In this document: positions 26,310-35,161 of the stretch, in pieces | How the letters are laid out: every line of letters begins with the position of its first letter | Numbering within the stretch: position 1 is the stretch's first letter | Origin: Akkermansia muciniphila | Lineage (GTDB): Bacteria; Verrucomicrobiota; Verrucomicrobiia; Verrucomicrobiales; Akkermansiaceae | DNA length: 64,000 bases | NCBI GenBank assembly: GCA_004557455.1 | Contig: SFDX01000011.1 | Coordinates: forward strand, 1 to 64,000 | Reading direction: 5' to 3' | Program-made: the position numbers and the translations under genes | The notes under the pieces: generated by a model | What the model was told of the DNA's origin: nothing | Database searches by the model: none | What the model saw: only the letters and a program-made list of their open reading frames with translations

Positions 26310-26658
26310 TCTGATAATAAAATCTATGTGCAGCCCTCGACGATTTTGCCCTGCTTCGGATGAGAACCCGACGAGAACGAGTTTCTCACACGGCTTATGA
26401 CAGCCGCGAGCACACCTATCTCGCGGAAGAGGATCAACATCATTGCAACGATGCGCATATAAGTATCCTGGCAACATACCCACACATCGGTCCGATACTG
26501 CGAGTTCATCCTCTCAACACACGCCAAGTTCACGAAAAAAGAGTTGACAAATTTGCCCCTGACATGAGATAATCATCTCCGCTCACGAGCCCGGAATTCA
26601 ACCCGGAGGGACGTGGCAGAGAAGGAGACACACCTTAAAAACAGGGTACTGCACAAAG
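26310..26658. other. 349 bp gap with no convincing gene
   Basis: It holds one good plus-strand promoter near its right end and a weak minus-strand frame of 69 codons (26324-26533) that I cannot assign. It may be the remains of a gene lost from the AT-rich island. Confidence 0.4.
26544..26573 (+). promoter_or_regulatory. Promoter of EEP nuclease gene
   Basis: -35 TTGACA (26544-26549), 18 nt, -10 GATAAT (26568-26573), giving a leader of about 80 nt. Confidence 0.6.
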
Positions 26659-27339
26659 ATGAAAATCATAAGCTGGAATGCACAGGGAAGGTTCCGCGAG
26701 AAATTTCCGGAGGTTAGAAAGCTTGCCGGAGATATCTACGTCATTCAGGAATGTGAGAATCCCCTGCATTGTCGCAACAAGGTATATCGTGAATTCGCCG
26801 GCGGGGGGCTGTGGTGGGGCGATAATCCAAACAAGGGTCTGGGCATCTTTGTCACGCCTCACATCCACATCACAGACAACAAGTGGGAACCAATATGTCT
26901 GAGACAATTTGCATGCGTTCGCGTGAATGATGACTTCGATTTATTAGCAGTATGGGCGAAAATCCGTTACATCGAAGAGTATTACATATACCACCATCTG
27001 CACGCAGAGAAATATCACTCCCGAATGATAGTGATGGGAGATTTCAACAGCAACCAACAATGGGATCGCAAGTCCGGGAGAGGACAACGGAATCATAGCT
27101 CCGTCGTTCAAATGCTGGCGGATGTCGGATTGTGCTCCGCATATCATCATCAACAGCACGAAGAACAAGGACAAGAAAGCACCCCTACTTTCTTTCTCCA
27201 CCGTCATCCCGATAAACCATATCACATCGATTACGCTTTTGTTTCACCGGAACGCATACGAGATTGCTACATCGAAACATCTGAGAAATGGCTTACCCTA
27301 TCAGATCACCGTCCCCTTGTATTAGAAATTGAGCCTTGA
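26659..27339 (+). CDS. Endonuclease/exonuclease/phosphatase (EEP) fold protein
   Basis: A 226-residue protein with the complete EEP motif set: SWNAQG at 5-10, IQEC near 30 (metal-binding Glu), VMGDFNSN near 120, HIDYAFVS near 190, and the final SDHRPLV with catalytic His near 215. The family includes DNases, AP endonucleases and phosphodiesterases. It has no signal peptide, so a cytosolic nuclease is likely. It lies next to a decayed rhuM gene in an AT-rich island, where nuclease and toxin-like genes often gather. The substrate is unknown. Confidence 0.85.
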   Translation: MKIISWNAQGRFREKFPEVRKLAGDIYVIQECENPLHCRNKVYREFAGGGLWWGDNPNKGLGIFVTPHIHITDNKWEPICLRQFACVRVNDDFDLLAVWAKIRYIEEYYIYHHLHAEKYHSRMIVMGDFNSNQQWDRKSGRGQRNHSSVVQMLADVGLCSAYHHQQHEEQGQESTPTFFLHRHPDKPYHIDYAFVSPERIRDCYIETSEKWLTLSDHRPLVLEIEP

Positions 27340-27428
27340 ACGTAACATACCCGGAAAAGGGTTACCCTTTTTCCCAACCTGCTACATAAAGCATAAACCT
27401 TTTCTCATATATGACTGGAGGATGAAAA

Positions 27429-27821
27429 CTATGGATGTCGCAACAGATGATGACAGAGCTATTTCAGACCACGAAGCAAAACATTAGCGTAGGATACCGT
27501 GTCAACAGCATGCGCAATACCCAATTCCGCATCCGGGCCACCCAACAACTCAGTGAACTCATGCGTAAAGGATTCGTATTGGATTGAGAACGGCTGAAGA
27601 ATCCACAGATTAAGGGCACAACTGTTTTGCCGGACAATTTCGATGAGCTACCGGATCAGACACGCGATATATTTGCGCTTTCTGCCGATTACACCCCGAA
27701 TAAAAAAGTGACCGATGCTCGAGAACAAGCACAGAAACAGTATCGACTTTTCTGTGAACGTCGACGAGACACCGCAGTTTCTGCCTTAGTATCCTCGAAA
27801 CTCGGTAACATTCGCAAGTAA
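27429..27821 (+). pseudogene. Decayed RhuM-family gene
   Basis: Translation from 27432 gives WMSQQMMTELFQTTKQNIS, a typical RhuM N-terminal stretch. It jumps directly to VGYRVNSMRNTQFRIRATQ, so the segment normally between them is deleted. A TGA at 27585-27587 interrupts VLD-ERLKNPQ, and the frame then runs on to 27821. The start codon region is also lost, with a stop just upstream in frame. RhuM proteins are common in mobile and defence islands. It has at least two inactivating lesions, so it is a relic. Confidence 0.8.
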
Positions 27822-27914
27822 ATAACCTTGCTCCTACACCATACCTATTCAGGTTAGGAGAATTCTTGAATATGCAACCCTACCGGGGAGGACAAATGAA
27901 GGGAAACCGGGCTA

Positions 27915-28454
27915 CTACCCTTGCAGGTCGCTGAGGAGGTCGTTGCGATCGGGGGGGAGGTGGCGGAAGTGGCGGAGGAGGGAGGCGTATGGGGAGGTGC
28001 CGGGGGCGTAGAGGCCGTGGAGCTGGGCCATGCGCTTCTCGAAGCGGAGGAGGATGGCGGCGTTTGGGGCGGGGGCGGTAGCGACATAGTCCAGAGCGGC
28101 GGTAAGGAGGGTATGCCAAGCGGGGTCGGGAGCACCGGGTTCCACCGTGCAGAGGAGGAGGCGAGCCATGTACCCGGCCAGGCGAAGGCGCTGCAAGTCG
28201 CGGCGCAGGGGGAGTCGGGGACTGATCAGGGAGACGCTGTCGAGGGTACTCAGCCCCTCCTCGGAGGGGGCGGGGTTGAACACAAGCTCACACTCATGAA
28301 ACAAGTCGACGCGCCCGCCCCAGCGGCTGCCCGGCTTACGGGCACCGCGGGCAGCGGTGTGAAGCAGGCCGTGTTGCTGCGTGCACCAAACAACGATAAG
28401 GCCGTGCTCCCCCAAAGGATAGTGCTTCAGCACCGTGCCCACATCCTTCTCCAT
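27915..28454 (-). CDS. recO: RecO-like DNA repair protein
   Basis: A 179-residue protein. The N-terminal ~80 residues match the RecO OB-fold pattern (EKDVGTVLKHYPLGEHGLIVVWCTQQHGL, then RGARKPGSRWGGRVDLF). The rest is helical. RecO loads RecA with RecR on gapped DNA. It is short against the usual ~240 residues, and the four-cysteine zinc motif of many RecO proteins is missing. It is the last gene of the long minus-strand cluster from argC, 11 nt after the TPR gene. Confidence 0.8.
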   Translation of the reverse strand: MEKDVGTVLKHYPLGEHGLIVVWCTQQHGLLHTAARGARKPGSRWGGRVDLFHECELVFNPAPSEEGLSTLDSVSLISPRLPLRRDLQRLRLAGYMARLLLCTVEPGAPDPAWHTLLTAALDYVATAPAPNAAILLRFEKRMAQLHGLYAPGTSPYASLLRHFRHLPPDRNDLLSDLQG

Positions 28455-28465
28455 ACGGTAACACC

Positions 28466-29236
28466 CTAATGCTTGAGCCTCGGGTTAGCCCCGGACAGGG
28501 CATCGACCAATCCCGGCTGGGAGAGAGCGCGCTCGTAAGAAATATATGCGTTATTATTACTGAACACCTGACGAACCACGGAAAGGTCGCGACGTGCACT
28601 GCGCAAATCGCCGTCGAACAACGCTATAGCCACTCGGCTGTAATAGAAAAGCGGCGTATCATCCATCGCAGACAAATGAGACACGCGGGCAATCGCCTCC
28701 TTACGCTGACCGAGCAGAAGGTGACAAAGCACCTGGCGATAGGTCAGCACATTGATCACCTCCCCATCGTATTTACCGGGTAGCGTACTGATTAACTTAT
28801 CTATCGCTTTAATGCAACGCTCATACTCCCCACGCCCCATGTAAACACGCGCTCGGTTCACAGCATTCACAGGGTCACCGGGGGCAGCCTTCTCCACCTT
28901 CTCCACATACTCCTCCGCCTCATCGAATTGCTGCTGCTCGATCAGGCAGCCGGCCATGAGTGCCCAAACGTTGGGATTCTTGTTAAAAATCATCTCACAA
29001 CCCTGCAGCGTAGTGAAACAGATCACCCAACGCCCGGCGCGGAAAGCCTCCTTGGCCGAAGCAAACTCTGACAGATAACGAGCACGCTCCTCCTTGGGAA
29101 GGTTAGATAAATCCACCAACCAAGCAGGCGCCACTTCTTCCTGCTGCTTCTTGGGCCCCGCGGTCGAGGGTGCCGCAGACGACACACCCACCATCAGCAG
29201 AGCCGAGAACAATACTGAAAACAGAACCGGTTTCAT
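28466..29236 (-). CDS. Exported TPR-like protein
   Basis: A 256-residue protein. Signal peptide MKPVLFSVLFSALLMVGVSSAAP, then helical pairs typical of tetratricopeptide repeats (FASAKEAFRAGRWVICFTTLQGCEMIF, ALMAGCLIEQQQFDEAEEYVEKVEKAAPGDP split across about residues 90-120, VNRARVYMGRGEYERCIKAIDKL). It overlaps dxs by 4 nt (ATGA) and precedes recO by 11 nt. Role unknown; a periplasmic scaffold is inferred. Confidence 0.75.
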   Translation of the reverse strand: MKPVLFSVLFSALLMVGVSSAAPSTAGPKKQQEEVAPAWLVDLSNLPKEERARYLSEFASAKEAFRAGRWVICFTTLQGCEMIFNKNPNVWALMAGCLIEQQQFDEAEEYVEKVEKAAPGDPVNAVNRARVYMGRGEYERCIKAIDKLISTLPGKYDGEVINVLTYRQVLCHLLLGQRKEAIARVSHLSAMDDTPLFYYSRVAIALFDGDLRSARRDLSVVRQVFSNNNAYISYERALSQPGLVDALSGANPRLKH

Positions 29237-31128
29237 AACTTTGTCGAGGAAAGAGCCAGACGAACAGCCGCACAAACAGCAGGGGGAGTAAGCCGATGCT
29301 TCTCACGCAACTTATCCAGCGAACCGTGCTCGATAAACTCATCCGGCCAGCCGAGAATCATCACGGGAGTAGACACCCCACGCTCCGTCAACGCCTCCAA
29401 GACGGATGAACCGAAACCCGCCGTCACCACATGATCCTCCAAGGTAACAATGAGGCGACAGCCCACAGCCTGCTGCATCAGCATATCGACATCCAACGGT
29501 TTAATAAAACGCGCATTGATGTGAGCGCAACTGATGCCCTCATCCTCCAGCATACTGCGCACCTTTGCCGCCACGGAATTCATGTTACCGAGTGCAACCA
29601 AAGCCACATCTCTGCCGGAATGCAACAGCTCCGCCTTACCGATGGGCAGGGGCTCCGCCGGATTCGGCAGAGGTGTCCCCTCCCCGCAACCACGGGGGTA
29701 ACGGATCGCACTGGGGCGATCATCAATGGAGTTCATCGTCACCAGCATGCGGCAGAGCTCGGCCTCATCCTTCGGCTGCATCATCACCAAATTCGGAATA
29801 CAGCGCAGCATCGCGATATCAAACAGCCCGTGATGCGTCGGCCCGTCATCCGGAGAGAGCCCCGCACGATCCATGCAGAAACGCACCGGCAAATTCTGAA
29901 GCGCGGCATCATGCTGAATCATATCCACGCAACGCTGCATGAAAGTAGAATATACAGCCAAGTAGGGCTTTAATCCCTGCGTAGCCTGACCACAGGCAAA
30001 GATAGCAGCGAATTCCTCTGCTATACCCACATCGTAAAAGCGCTTGGGGAAATGCTCCCGGAAGAGGTCCAACTTCGTACCGCCCGGCATGGCCGCCGTA
30101 ATTGCCGTGATGCGAGGATCCTCGGCCGCCATGGTCGTCAGCATACGCCCGAACGCCTCCGAATAGGTGATACCCACCGAAGGCCCCGTCGCGCCGTCCG
30201 CGATGTTATACGCACCGACACCGTGAAACTTGGGAGGATTGGAAGAAGCCGGCTCGTACCCCCTACCCTTCTCGGTAATCACATGAATGATACAAGGCCC
30301 CTGACGACGCGAGACGATGCGGAAGAGCTTCTCCAGGCGCACCATATCATGCCCGTCCACCGGCCCGTAATAGGTAAGCCCCAGCTCCTGGAAGAAACTG
30401 AGCGGCGTGATGCAGGCAGAGGCAGCATGCGCCAAGCGAGCCACCTGCTCCTGAGCACGTTTACCGGCCAACACCTCCATAATTTTCTTAGCACTGGCCC
30501 GCAACCACTCGAAAGCCTCCGTCTGCTGCAAATGCGCAAAATAGCGCGGCAAGGCCCCCACATTGCGGTCGATACTCCATTCATTGTCATTGAGAATGAG
30601 GATGAACTTCTTTGTCGTCGTTGCAATGTTATTCAACCCCTCCAGAGTCGTACCGCAGGTAAAGGCACCGTCCCCCACCACGGAAACAATGTTATAATCC
30701 TCCCCGTTCAGATCGCGGGCAGCGGCAATCCCCAAGCCGGCAGGCAAAGCCGTACCGGCGTGCCCGGCACCGTACACATCATGCTGCGACTCCGAACGCT
30801 TGGCAAACCCGCTGATACCCCCGAACTGACGAATCGTCCCGAAACGCGGCGCACGCCCCGTCAACAGCTTGTGCACATAGCACTGGTGAGATACATCGAA
30901 GAGGATCTTGTCCCGCGGCGTCGAAAATACCCGGTGCAAGGCAATCGTGAGCTCAACCACCCCCAAATTGGGAGCAAGATGCCCACCGGTGCGCGCTAAA
31001 GTCTCCACCAGTACACGCCGGATCTCCGCCGCAAGCAGGGGCAACTGCTCCGGCGCCAGCCGCTGCACGTCCTCCGACCCATGAATGCCGGCAAGCAGCG
31101 ATGTTTGTTCAGAGGAGGGAGAATTCAT
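29233..31128 (-). CDS. dxs: 1-deoxy-D-xylulose-5-phosphate synthase (divergent)
   Basis: A 631-residue thiamine-diphosphate enzyme, the first step of the MEP isoprenoid pathway. Conserved parts are DVSHQCYVHKLLTGR (78-92), GDGAFTCG (152-159, TPP motif), NDNEWSIDRNVG (180-191), and later YSTFMQRCVDM and DRAGLSPDDGPTHHG. Several normally invariant positions differ: GHAGTALPAG for GHSSTS-type, and GIAEEFAAIFA for GIAEQHAVT. Length and overall order still fit Dxs. It overlaps xseB by 20 nt and the TPR gene by 4 nt. Another transketolase-like activity cannot be excluded. Confidence 0.88.
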   Translation of the reverse strand: MNSPSSEQTSLLAGIHGSEDVQRLAPEQLPLLAAEIRRVLVETLARTGGHLAPNLGVVELTIALHRVFSTPRDKILFDVSHQCYVHKLLTGRAPRFGTIRQFGGISGFAKRSESQHDVYGAGHAGTALPAGLGIAAARDLNGEDYNIVSVVGDGAFTCGTTLEGLNNIATTTKKFILILNDNEWSIDRNVGALPRYFAHLQQTEAFEWLRASAKKIMEVLAGKRAQEQVARLAHAASACITPLSFFQELGLTYYGPVDGHDMVRLEKLFRIVSRRQGPCIIHVITEKGRGYEPASSNPPKFHGVGAYNIADGATGPSVGITYSEAFGRMLTTMAAEDPRITAITAAMPGGTKLDLFREHFPKRFYDVGIAEEFAAIFACGQATQGLKPYLAVYSTFMQRCVDMIQHDAALQNLPVRFCMDRAGLSPDDGPTHHGLFDIAMLRCIPNLVMMQPKDEAELCRMLVTMNSIDDRPSAIRYPRGCGEGTPLPNPAEPLPIGKAELLHSGRDVALVALGNMNSVAAKVRSMLEDEGISCAHINARFIKPLDVDMLMQQAVGCRLIVTLEDHVVTAGFGSSVLEALTERGVSTPVMILGWPDEFIEHGSLDKLREKHRLTPPAVCAAVRLALSSTKL

Positions 31129-31402
31129 CGTAACCGGATTGTTTTCTTGCGGAGCGGGCAGGTGCGGGCACAGCCCCCGGTGCCTCCGGCTCCTCCTGCG
31201 GAACCTCCAGGGTCTTGATTTTCAGCTCTGCACGGGCCAGCAACTGACGACTTCGGCGGATGAGCCCCAGCCCCTCCTCCACCAAAGCAATCATCTCCTC
31301 CAACCCCGTCTCCGGGTTATTGATGGCCTGTACAATTTCCTCCAAACGGTGGGTTGACTGCTCAAAACTGAGACTATCGTCCGCTTTTGCCTTTGATTTC
31401 AT
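31109..31402 (-). CDS. xseB: Exodeoxyribonuclease VII small subunit
   Basis: A 97-residue protein, similar in size to XseB plus a Pro/Ala/Arg tail. The core matches the family: LSFEQSTHRLEEIVQAINNPETGLEEMIALVEEGLGLIRRSRQLLARAELKI (residues ~10-60; consensus FEeal.rLEeIV..le.....le..l..yeeG..L...c...L..ae). It forms a complex with XseA, which is not in the window. xseB next to isoprenoid genes is a common bacterial arrangement. Its 3' end overlaps dxs by 20 nt. The ATG at 31402 is preferred to upstream options that run into the previous gene. Confidence 0.9.
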   Translation of the reverse strand: MKSKAKADDSLSFEQSTHRLEEIVQAINNPETGLEEMIALVEEGLGLIRRSRQLLARAELKIKTLEVPQEEPEAPGAVPAPARSARKQSGYDEFSLL

Positions 31403-31430
31403 ATCTGTAAAACGCTCAATACGCCATATA

Positions 31431-33719
31431 TTATTTACCACCGACATGCACACACTCCGCGGGGCGGCGTGTCAGCTCGAACGAGCCCTCGAAGCGCACC
31501 GGGGCAGCACTCATATCCTTGGTATCCTTTGTAATACCTACGTAGCGCCCGCCGAAGGGCGAGGTATAAACCAAATGGAACTCACCGAGCACCTCGCGAC
31601 TGCCATCCTCGGCACAGCGGCTCAGGATCAGCTCTGCGGTGGCCTTACCCGTCTTCTCATAGCTCACGGCGCAGGGCATGCCACCGCGCTCCGCCACATC
31701 CTTCGGAAGATTCGAATAACCGTTCAGCGTGCGCGCCATCTTCACCTGCAGCACATGGTCATTCTCCGGGCTGCGCTCCGGGTTCTCAGCCACCGCCACA
31801 ATGCACTCCGGGTAGGTTCCGCTCTTGTCCGGTACCTTCAGTTTAATCGTGCGCCCCGCCAAATCAATCAGAGAGGTGCATGTGGTGTAGTACATGATAT
31901 CCGCGCCCATCAGGTAATTACGTCCGTCAAATCGCCCGGTAGAGGAAGCCAGAGAAGCAATGTTGTCATCCCCTGCCCCATCCACAAGCGACTTATTGAA
32001 CAGATCCGCGAACAGCAGATTGTGATTGGGGGCATACTGCAGCAACTTACCCTCCGAAACCAAAGGCATGAAATCACCGTACTGGCTGCTGATGCCACGC
32101 AAACCACCGGGCAGCATGCTGTGCGATGTGGGTGTAATGAGCACCCCCTGGGTCTCCAGCCCACCGCGCTTCAACGCGGGCTCCAGATCGTCCCTCCACT
32201 CACGCAGCAACTTGGGTAACCACACGGCGGGGCGATCGGCATACCACGCAACGGTCCATGGCTGGTCGGTCAGAACGGCACGATCGGCATATGTTATCTT
32301 CTCCAACGCGAGATTAAGCGCCGGCGGGTAATACGGCGGATACATGGGAGCGCCGTTGATGTTCGCCTTGTGCAGGTTATTCGGCAGCTTGAAGAGATAC
32401 ATACCGGAGGAAATCAGCACAACGAAGAAAATCGCCAAGCCTCGAATGGCGCGGTAGCTCTCCCCCAAATCCATACGGCCCAGGAAATTGAACATCAGCG
32501 CCAAACCGAAAGCAGTAAACAGCGGGGTAAACAACACCATCAGCTGCGACCCGCTGATAGCCGAGGTCGCACCGAACAGCGCCATGCCGACGCAAGAGGT
32601 GAGCCACGCGGCAAACGCAGCCCACTTAATACCCTGCGTACTCTTGCTGCGGTAGCGGTTAAACATGGCCAGGAAGAAGAAGGGGGTTACAAAGATGGAA
32701 CCCAAGGATACATACAGCGAATCCAACCCCACAAAGGAATAACCGAGCAAGCGCAGGAAAAACACAGCGTTGTTGAAGGGCGTGTTGCCCAAATCCGTTG
32801 TGCGCATGATGTCGGAGGCATCCTGCTGACCGAAGCAACCGTACAAGGCCGTGAAAAACTTCTGCGTAATACCGCCGGCGCTCGCCGTCAGGCTATTCAG
32901 GGGGAAGTAGAGGATAGCCACCAGCACCACCGCACCGAAAATAGCCATGCGCCCCAAGGGGCGAAAATAGAAACCGCAGAACACCAGCAGGCCGAAGGCC
33001 ACCCAAAGTCCCATCCAGCCGGACAGGCACAACAGAGCCGTGCACACAAACGAGCCCGCAAGGTACAGCAAAACAGCACGGGAGCGACCGTTCACCTCCG
33101 CCGCAATGGCACTGTGCAGGCAGAGCATCGCCCCAAGGAAGCAGCACATCATCAGCGGTTGCGGCAAACCACTCACCGCGTAGGCAAGCAAGCGCTCACT
33201 CAATCCCATCAAAACCACGGTGGTACAAGCCACCACGTCATCAAACAGGCGCCGCGTGAGGATGTAGGACAGCACAAGAGACAGAATGAAAAACACCGTA
33301 CTGACAGCAGAAACCACGCGATCCGCACCGTAAATCGGGCTTCCGTCCTCCTGCATGCGCACCTCCTCAAAGCGGTCATAGCCCGTCATCTTCAAGGCGG
33401 CGGCCAGCGCGTAGACGTTCAGAGGGGCATTGTTGCTATCCGTCATAGCACCCAAATTGAAGTCAGCCTTGCGTCCATGCCGCTTATCCGCCGTCACCAC
33501 GTCAATGGGGCGCAAAAACTGGGAGGTGAACCCCCTTCCCTGTGCCACATTGCGGGCAATTTGAGCCTGGTCCATCGCCTCCGGTTGATCCAAGCCCCGG
33601 TAGGTAATAAAGAGGTTGAAAAGGCAAATGCCGCTGATGAGAATAGCCAGCATGATGCGAAGAGCCGGAACATTGAGGTTCAACGGCCTGCTTGTTCGCT
33701 TCGTGGGATCCTGTGCCAT
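31431..33719 (-). CDS. GT-C type membrane glycosyltransferase-like protein (GT39/PMT superfamily)
   Basis: A 762-residue protein. A TM helix at 20-40 is followed by a periplasmic loop with GLDQPEAMDQAQIARNVAQGRGF (about 43-65), the DQ/D-E-A-x-xA-RN pattern of GT39/ArnT-like enzymes. About nine more TM helices follow to ~440, then a ~310-residue periplasmic C-terminal domain. Such enzymes use polyprenyl-phosphate sugars to glycosylate proteins or lipids. It lies 18 nt after the NtrC-type gene and 28 nt before xseB; polyprenyl donors depend on Dxs, which may be coincidental. The substrate is unknown. Confidence 0.8.
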   Translation of the reverse strand: MAQDPTKRTSRPLNLNVPALRIMLAILISGICLFNLFITYRGLDQPEAMDQAQIARNVAQGRGFTSQFLRPIDVVTADKRHGRKADFNLGAMTDSNNAPLNVYALAAALKMTGYDRFEEVRMQEDGSPIYGADRVVSAVSTVFFILSLVLSYILTRRLFDDVVACTTVVLMGLSERLLAYAVSGLPQPLMMCCFLGAMLCLHSAIAAEVNGRSRAVLLYLAGSFVCTALLCLSGWMGLWVAFGLLVFCGFYFRPLGRMAIFGAVVLVAILYFPLNSLTASAGGITQKFFTALYGCFGQQDASDIMRTTDLGNTPFNNAVFFLRLLGYSFVGLDSLYVSLGSIFVTPFFFLAMFNRYRSKSTQGIKWAAFAAWLTSCVGMALFGATSAISGSQLMVLFTPLFTAFGLALMFNFLGRMDLGESYRAIRGLAIFFVVLISSGMYLFKLPNNLHKANINGAPMYPPYYPPALNLALEKITYADRAVLTDQPWTVAWYADRPAVWLPKLLREWRDDLEPALKRGGLETQGVLITPTSHSMLPGGLRGISSQYGDFMPLVSEGKLLQYAPNHNLLFADLFNKSLVDGAGDDNIASLASSTGRFDGRNYLMGADIMYYTTCTSLIDLAGRTIKLKVPDKSGTYPECIVAVAENPERSPENDHVLQVKMARTLNGYSNLPKDVAERGGMPCAVSYEKTGKATAELILSRCAEDGSREVLGEFHLVYTSPFGGRYVGITKDTKDMSAAPVRFEGSFELTRRPAECVHVGGK

Positions 33720-33737
33720 GTTATTGTTAAAGTAAAA

Positions 33738-35132
33738 TCAGAGATATTGACGGAATACATCGGGCGCGTCCGCCATCTTGCGTTGCAGGGTGCGGCGGTT
33801 GATGCCCAGCAGTTGAGCTGCGAGCGTTCTGTTTCCCTTGGCATGCTGCAACGCGCCGAGAATGGCCCGGCGCTCGAGACATTGTAAATTGAATTCGGGT
33901 AAAAAATCAAGCCCTAATTGTGACTTGATGCCGCTTTCTTGCGAAATAGGGGGTGATTGCGGTGGTGCAGCGATTGATTCCGGCAGATCCTGCGGGGTGA
34001 TAACGGAGCCGGTACTCATCACCACGGCGTGCTCAATAGCAGTGCGCAGCTGGCGAACATTGCCGGGCCAACTGAAGTTCTGCAACAGCTCCAGCGCAGG
34101 ACGGCCCAGTGTTTTATCCTCCCGATGATTCTCCCTGCAAAACTCGCGCAAAAAAGCATTCGCCATCAGCACCACATCGCCGCGGCGCTCACGCAGGGGC
34201 GGCAGGTGAATGGAAATGACATTGAGGCGCTGGTAGAGGTCTTGGCGGAAAGTTCCTTCGCTCACCATGGATTCCAGGTCGCGATTGGTCGCGGCAATCA
34301 CGCGCACGTTTACCTCGATGGGTGTATTGCTGCCCACGCGTTCGATGCTGCGCTCGGCGAGCACGCGCAGCAGCTTCACCTGGGTGGGGATGTCGATCTC
34401 GCCTATTTCATCCAGGAAGATGGTGCCACCGTTCGCCTCCTCAAAACGCCCGATGCGTCGCTGCATGGCCCCGGTAAAGGAGCCCCGTTCGTGCCCGAAC
34501 AGCTCGCTTTCCATCAGCTGGGGAGAGAGGGCCGCGCAGTTCACAGCCACGAATTTACCGCTGCGGCCGGAGAGATTGTGCAGCGCACGCGCCACCAGCT
34601 CCTTGCCCGTGCCGGTCTCGCCCTCTATCAGCACCGTGGCTGTGGTGGGGGCCACGCGGCGGATGCGGTTGAAGATCGCCTGCATCTGCGGACTGTCCCC
34701 CAGCATGCGGTCCAGCCCTCCGGTGGGTTGCAGGCGGGTGGACAGGTCGCGGTTCTCGGCCTCCAGTCCCCGGGCATGGGCGGCTTGCTTCAGCAGCAGC
34801 TCCACCTCGTCCAGGTTCAGCGGCTTGGTCAGGAAGTAGAAGGCACCGTGTTTCTTAGCCTCCGCAGCCGTCCCGGGGCTGCCGTAGGCCGTCATCATGA
34901 TGCAGGTGGGGGCCTGCGGCAGGGTGCGGGCATAGTCGATCAGGTCCATGCCGCTCTCCCCCCCCAGCCGCAGGTCCGTCAGCAGCAGGTCGACGGCGCG
35001 ACTGTCCAGTACCCCGCGCGCGGTCTTGGCATTCGCGGCGGGGTATACCTCGTAGTCGTCCTCCAGCGCTGCACACAGGGCGTTCAGCGCCGGCTTTTCG
35101 TCGTCTACTATCAGGAGTACGGGTCTCACCAT
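33738..35132 (-). CDS. NtrC-family sigma54-dependent response regulator
   Basis: 464 residues in three domains. The receiver (1-120) has D10, D11, phospho-acceptor D53 and K103. The AAA+ domain has Walker A GETGTGKE (171-178), the sigma54-contact loop GSFTGA (217-222; Ser instead of the usual Ala), and Walker B around GTIFLDE (236-242). The C-terminal Fis-type helix-turn-helix is ALQHAKGNRTLAAQLLGINRRTLQRKM. It activates sigma54 promoters when phosphorylated. The cognate histidine kinase is not adjacent, so it is an orphan here. It lies 29 nt after argC and 18 nt before the GT-C gene. Confidence 0.95.
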   Translation of the reverse strand: MVRPVLLIVDDEKPALNALCAALEDDYEVYPAANAKTARGVLDSRAVDLLLTDLRLGGESGMDLIDYARTLPQAPTCIMMTAYGSPGTAAEAKKHGAFYFLTKPLNLDEVELLLKQAAHARGLEAENRDLSTRLQPTGGLDRMLGDSPQMQAIFNRIRRVAPTTATVLIEGETGTGKELVARALHNLSGRSGKFVAVNCAALSPQLMESELFGHERGSFTGAMQRRIGRFEEANGGTIFLDEIGEIDIPTQVKLLRVLAERSIERVGSNTPIEVNVRVIAATNRDLESMVSEGTFRQDLYQRLNVISIHLPPLRERRGDVVLMANAFLREFCRENHREDKTLGRPALELLQNFSWPGNVRQLRTAIEHAVVMSTGSVITPQDLPESIAAPPQSPPISQESGIKSQLGLDFLPEFNLQCLERRAILGALQHAKGNRTLAAQLLGINRRTLQRKMADAPDVFRQYL

Positions 35133-35161
35133 CGTTCTGTTTGCTGCTGTTTCCGCCGGGC

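Noticed and set aside
26324..26533. Possible transposase C-terminal fragment
   Set aside because: 69 codons with a vaguely transposase-like helix, but no DDE residues, inverted repeats or target duplication.
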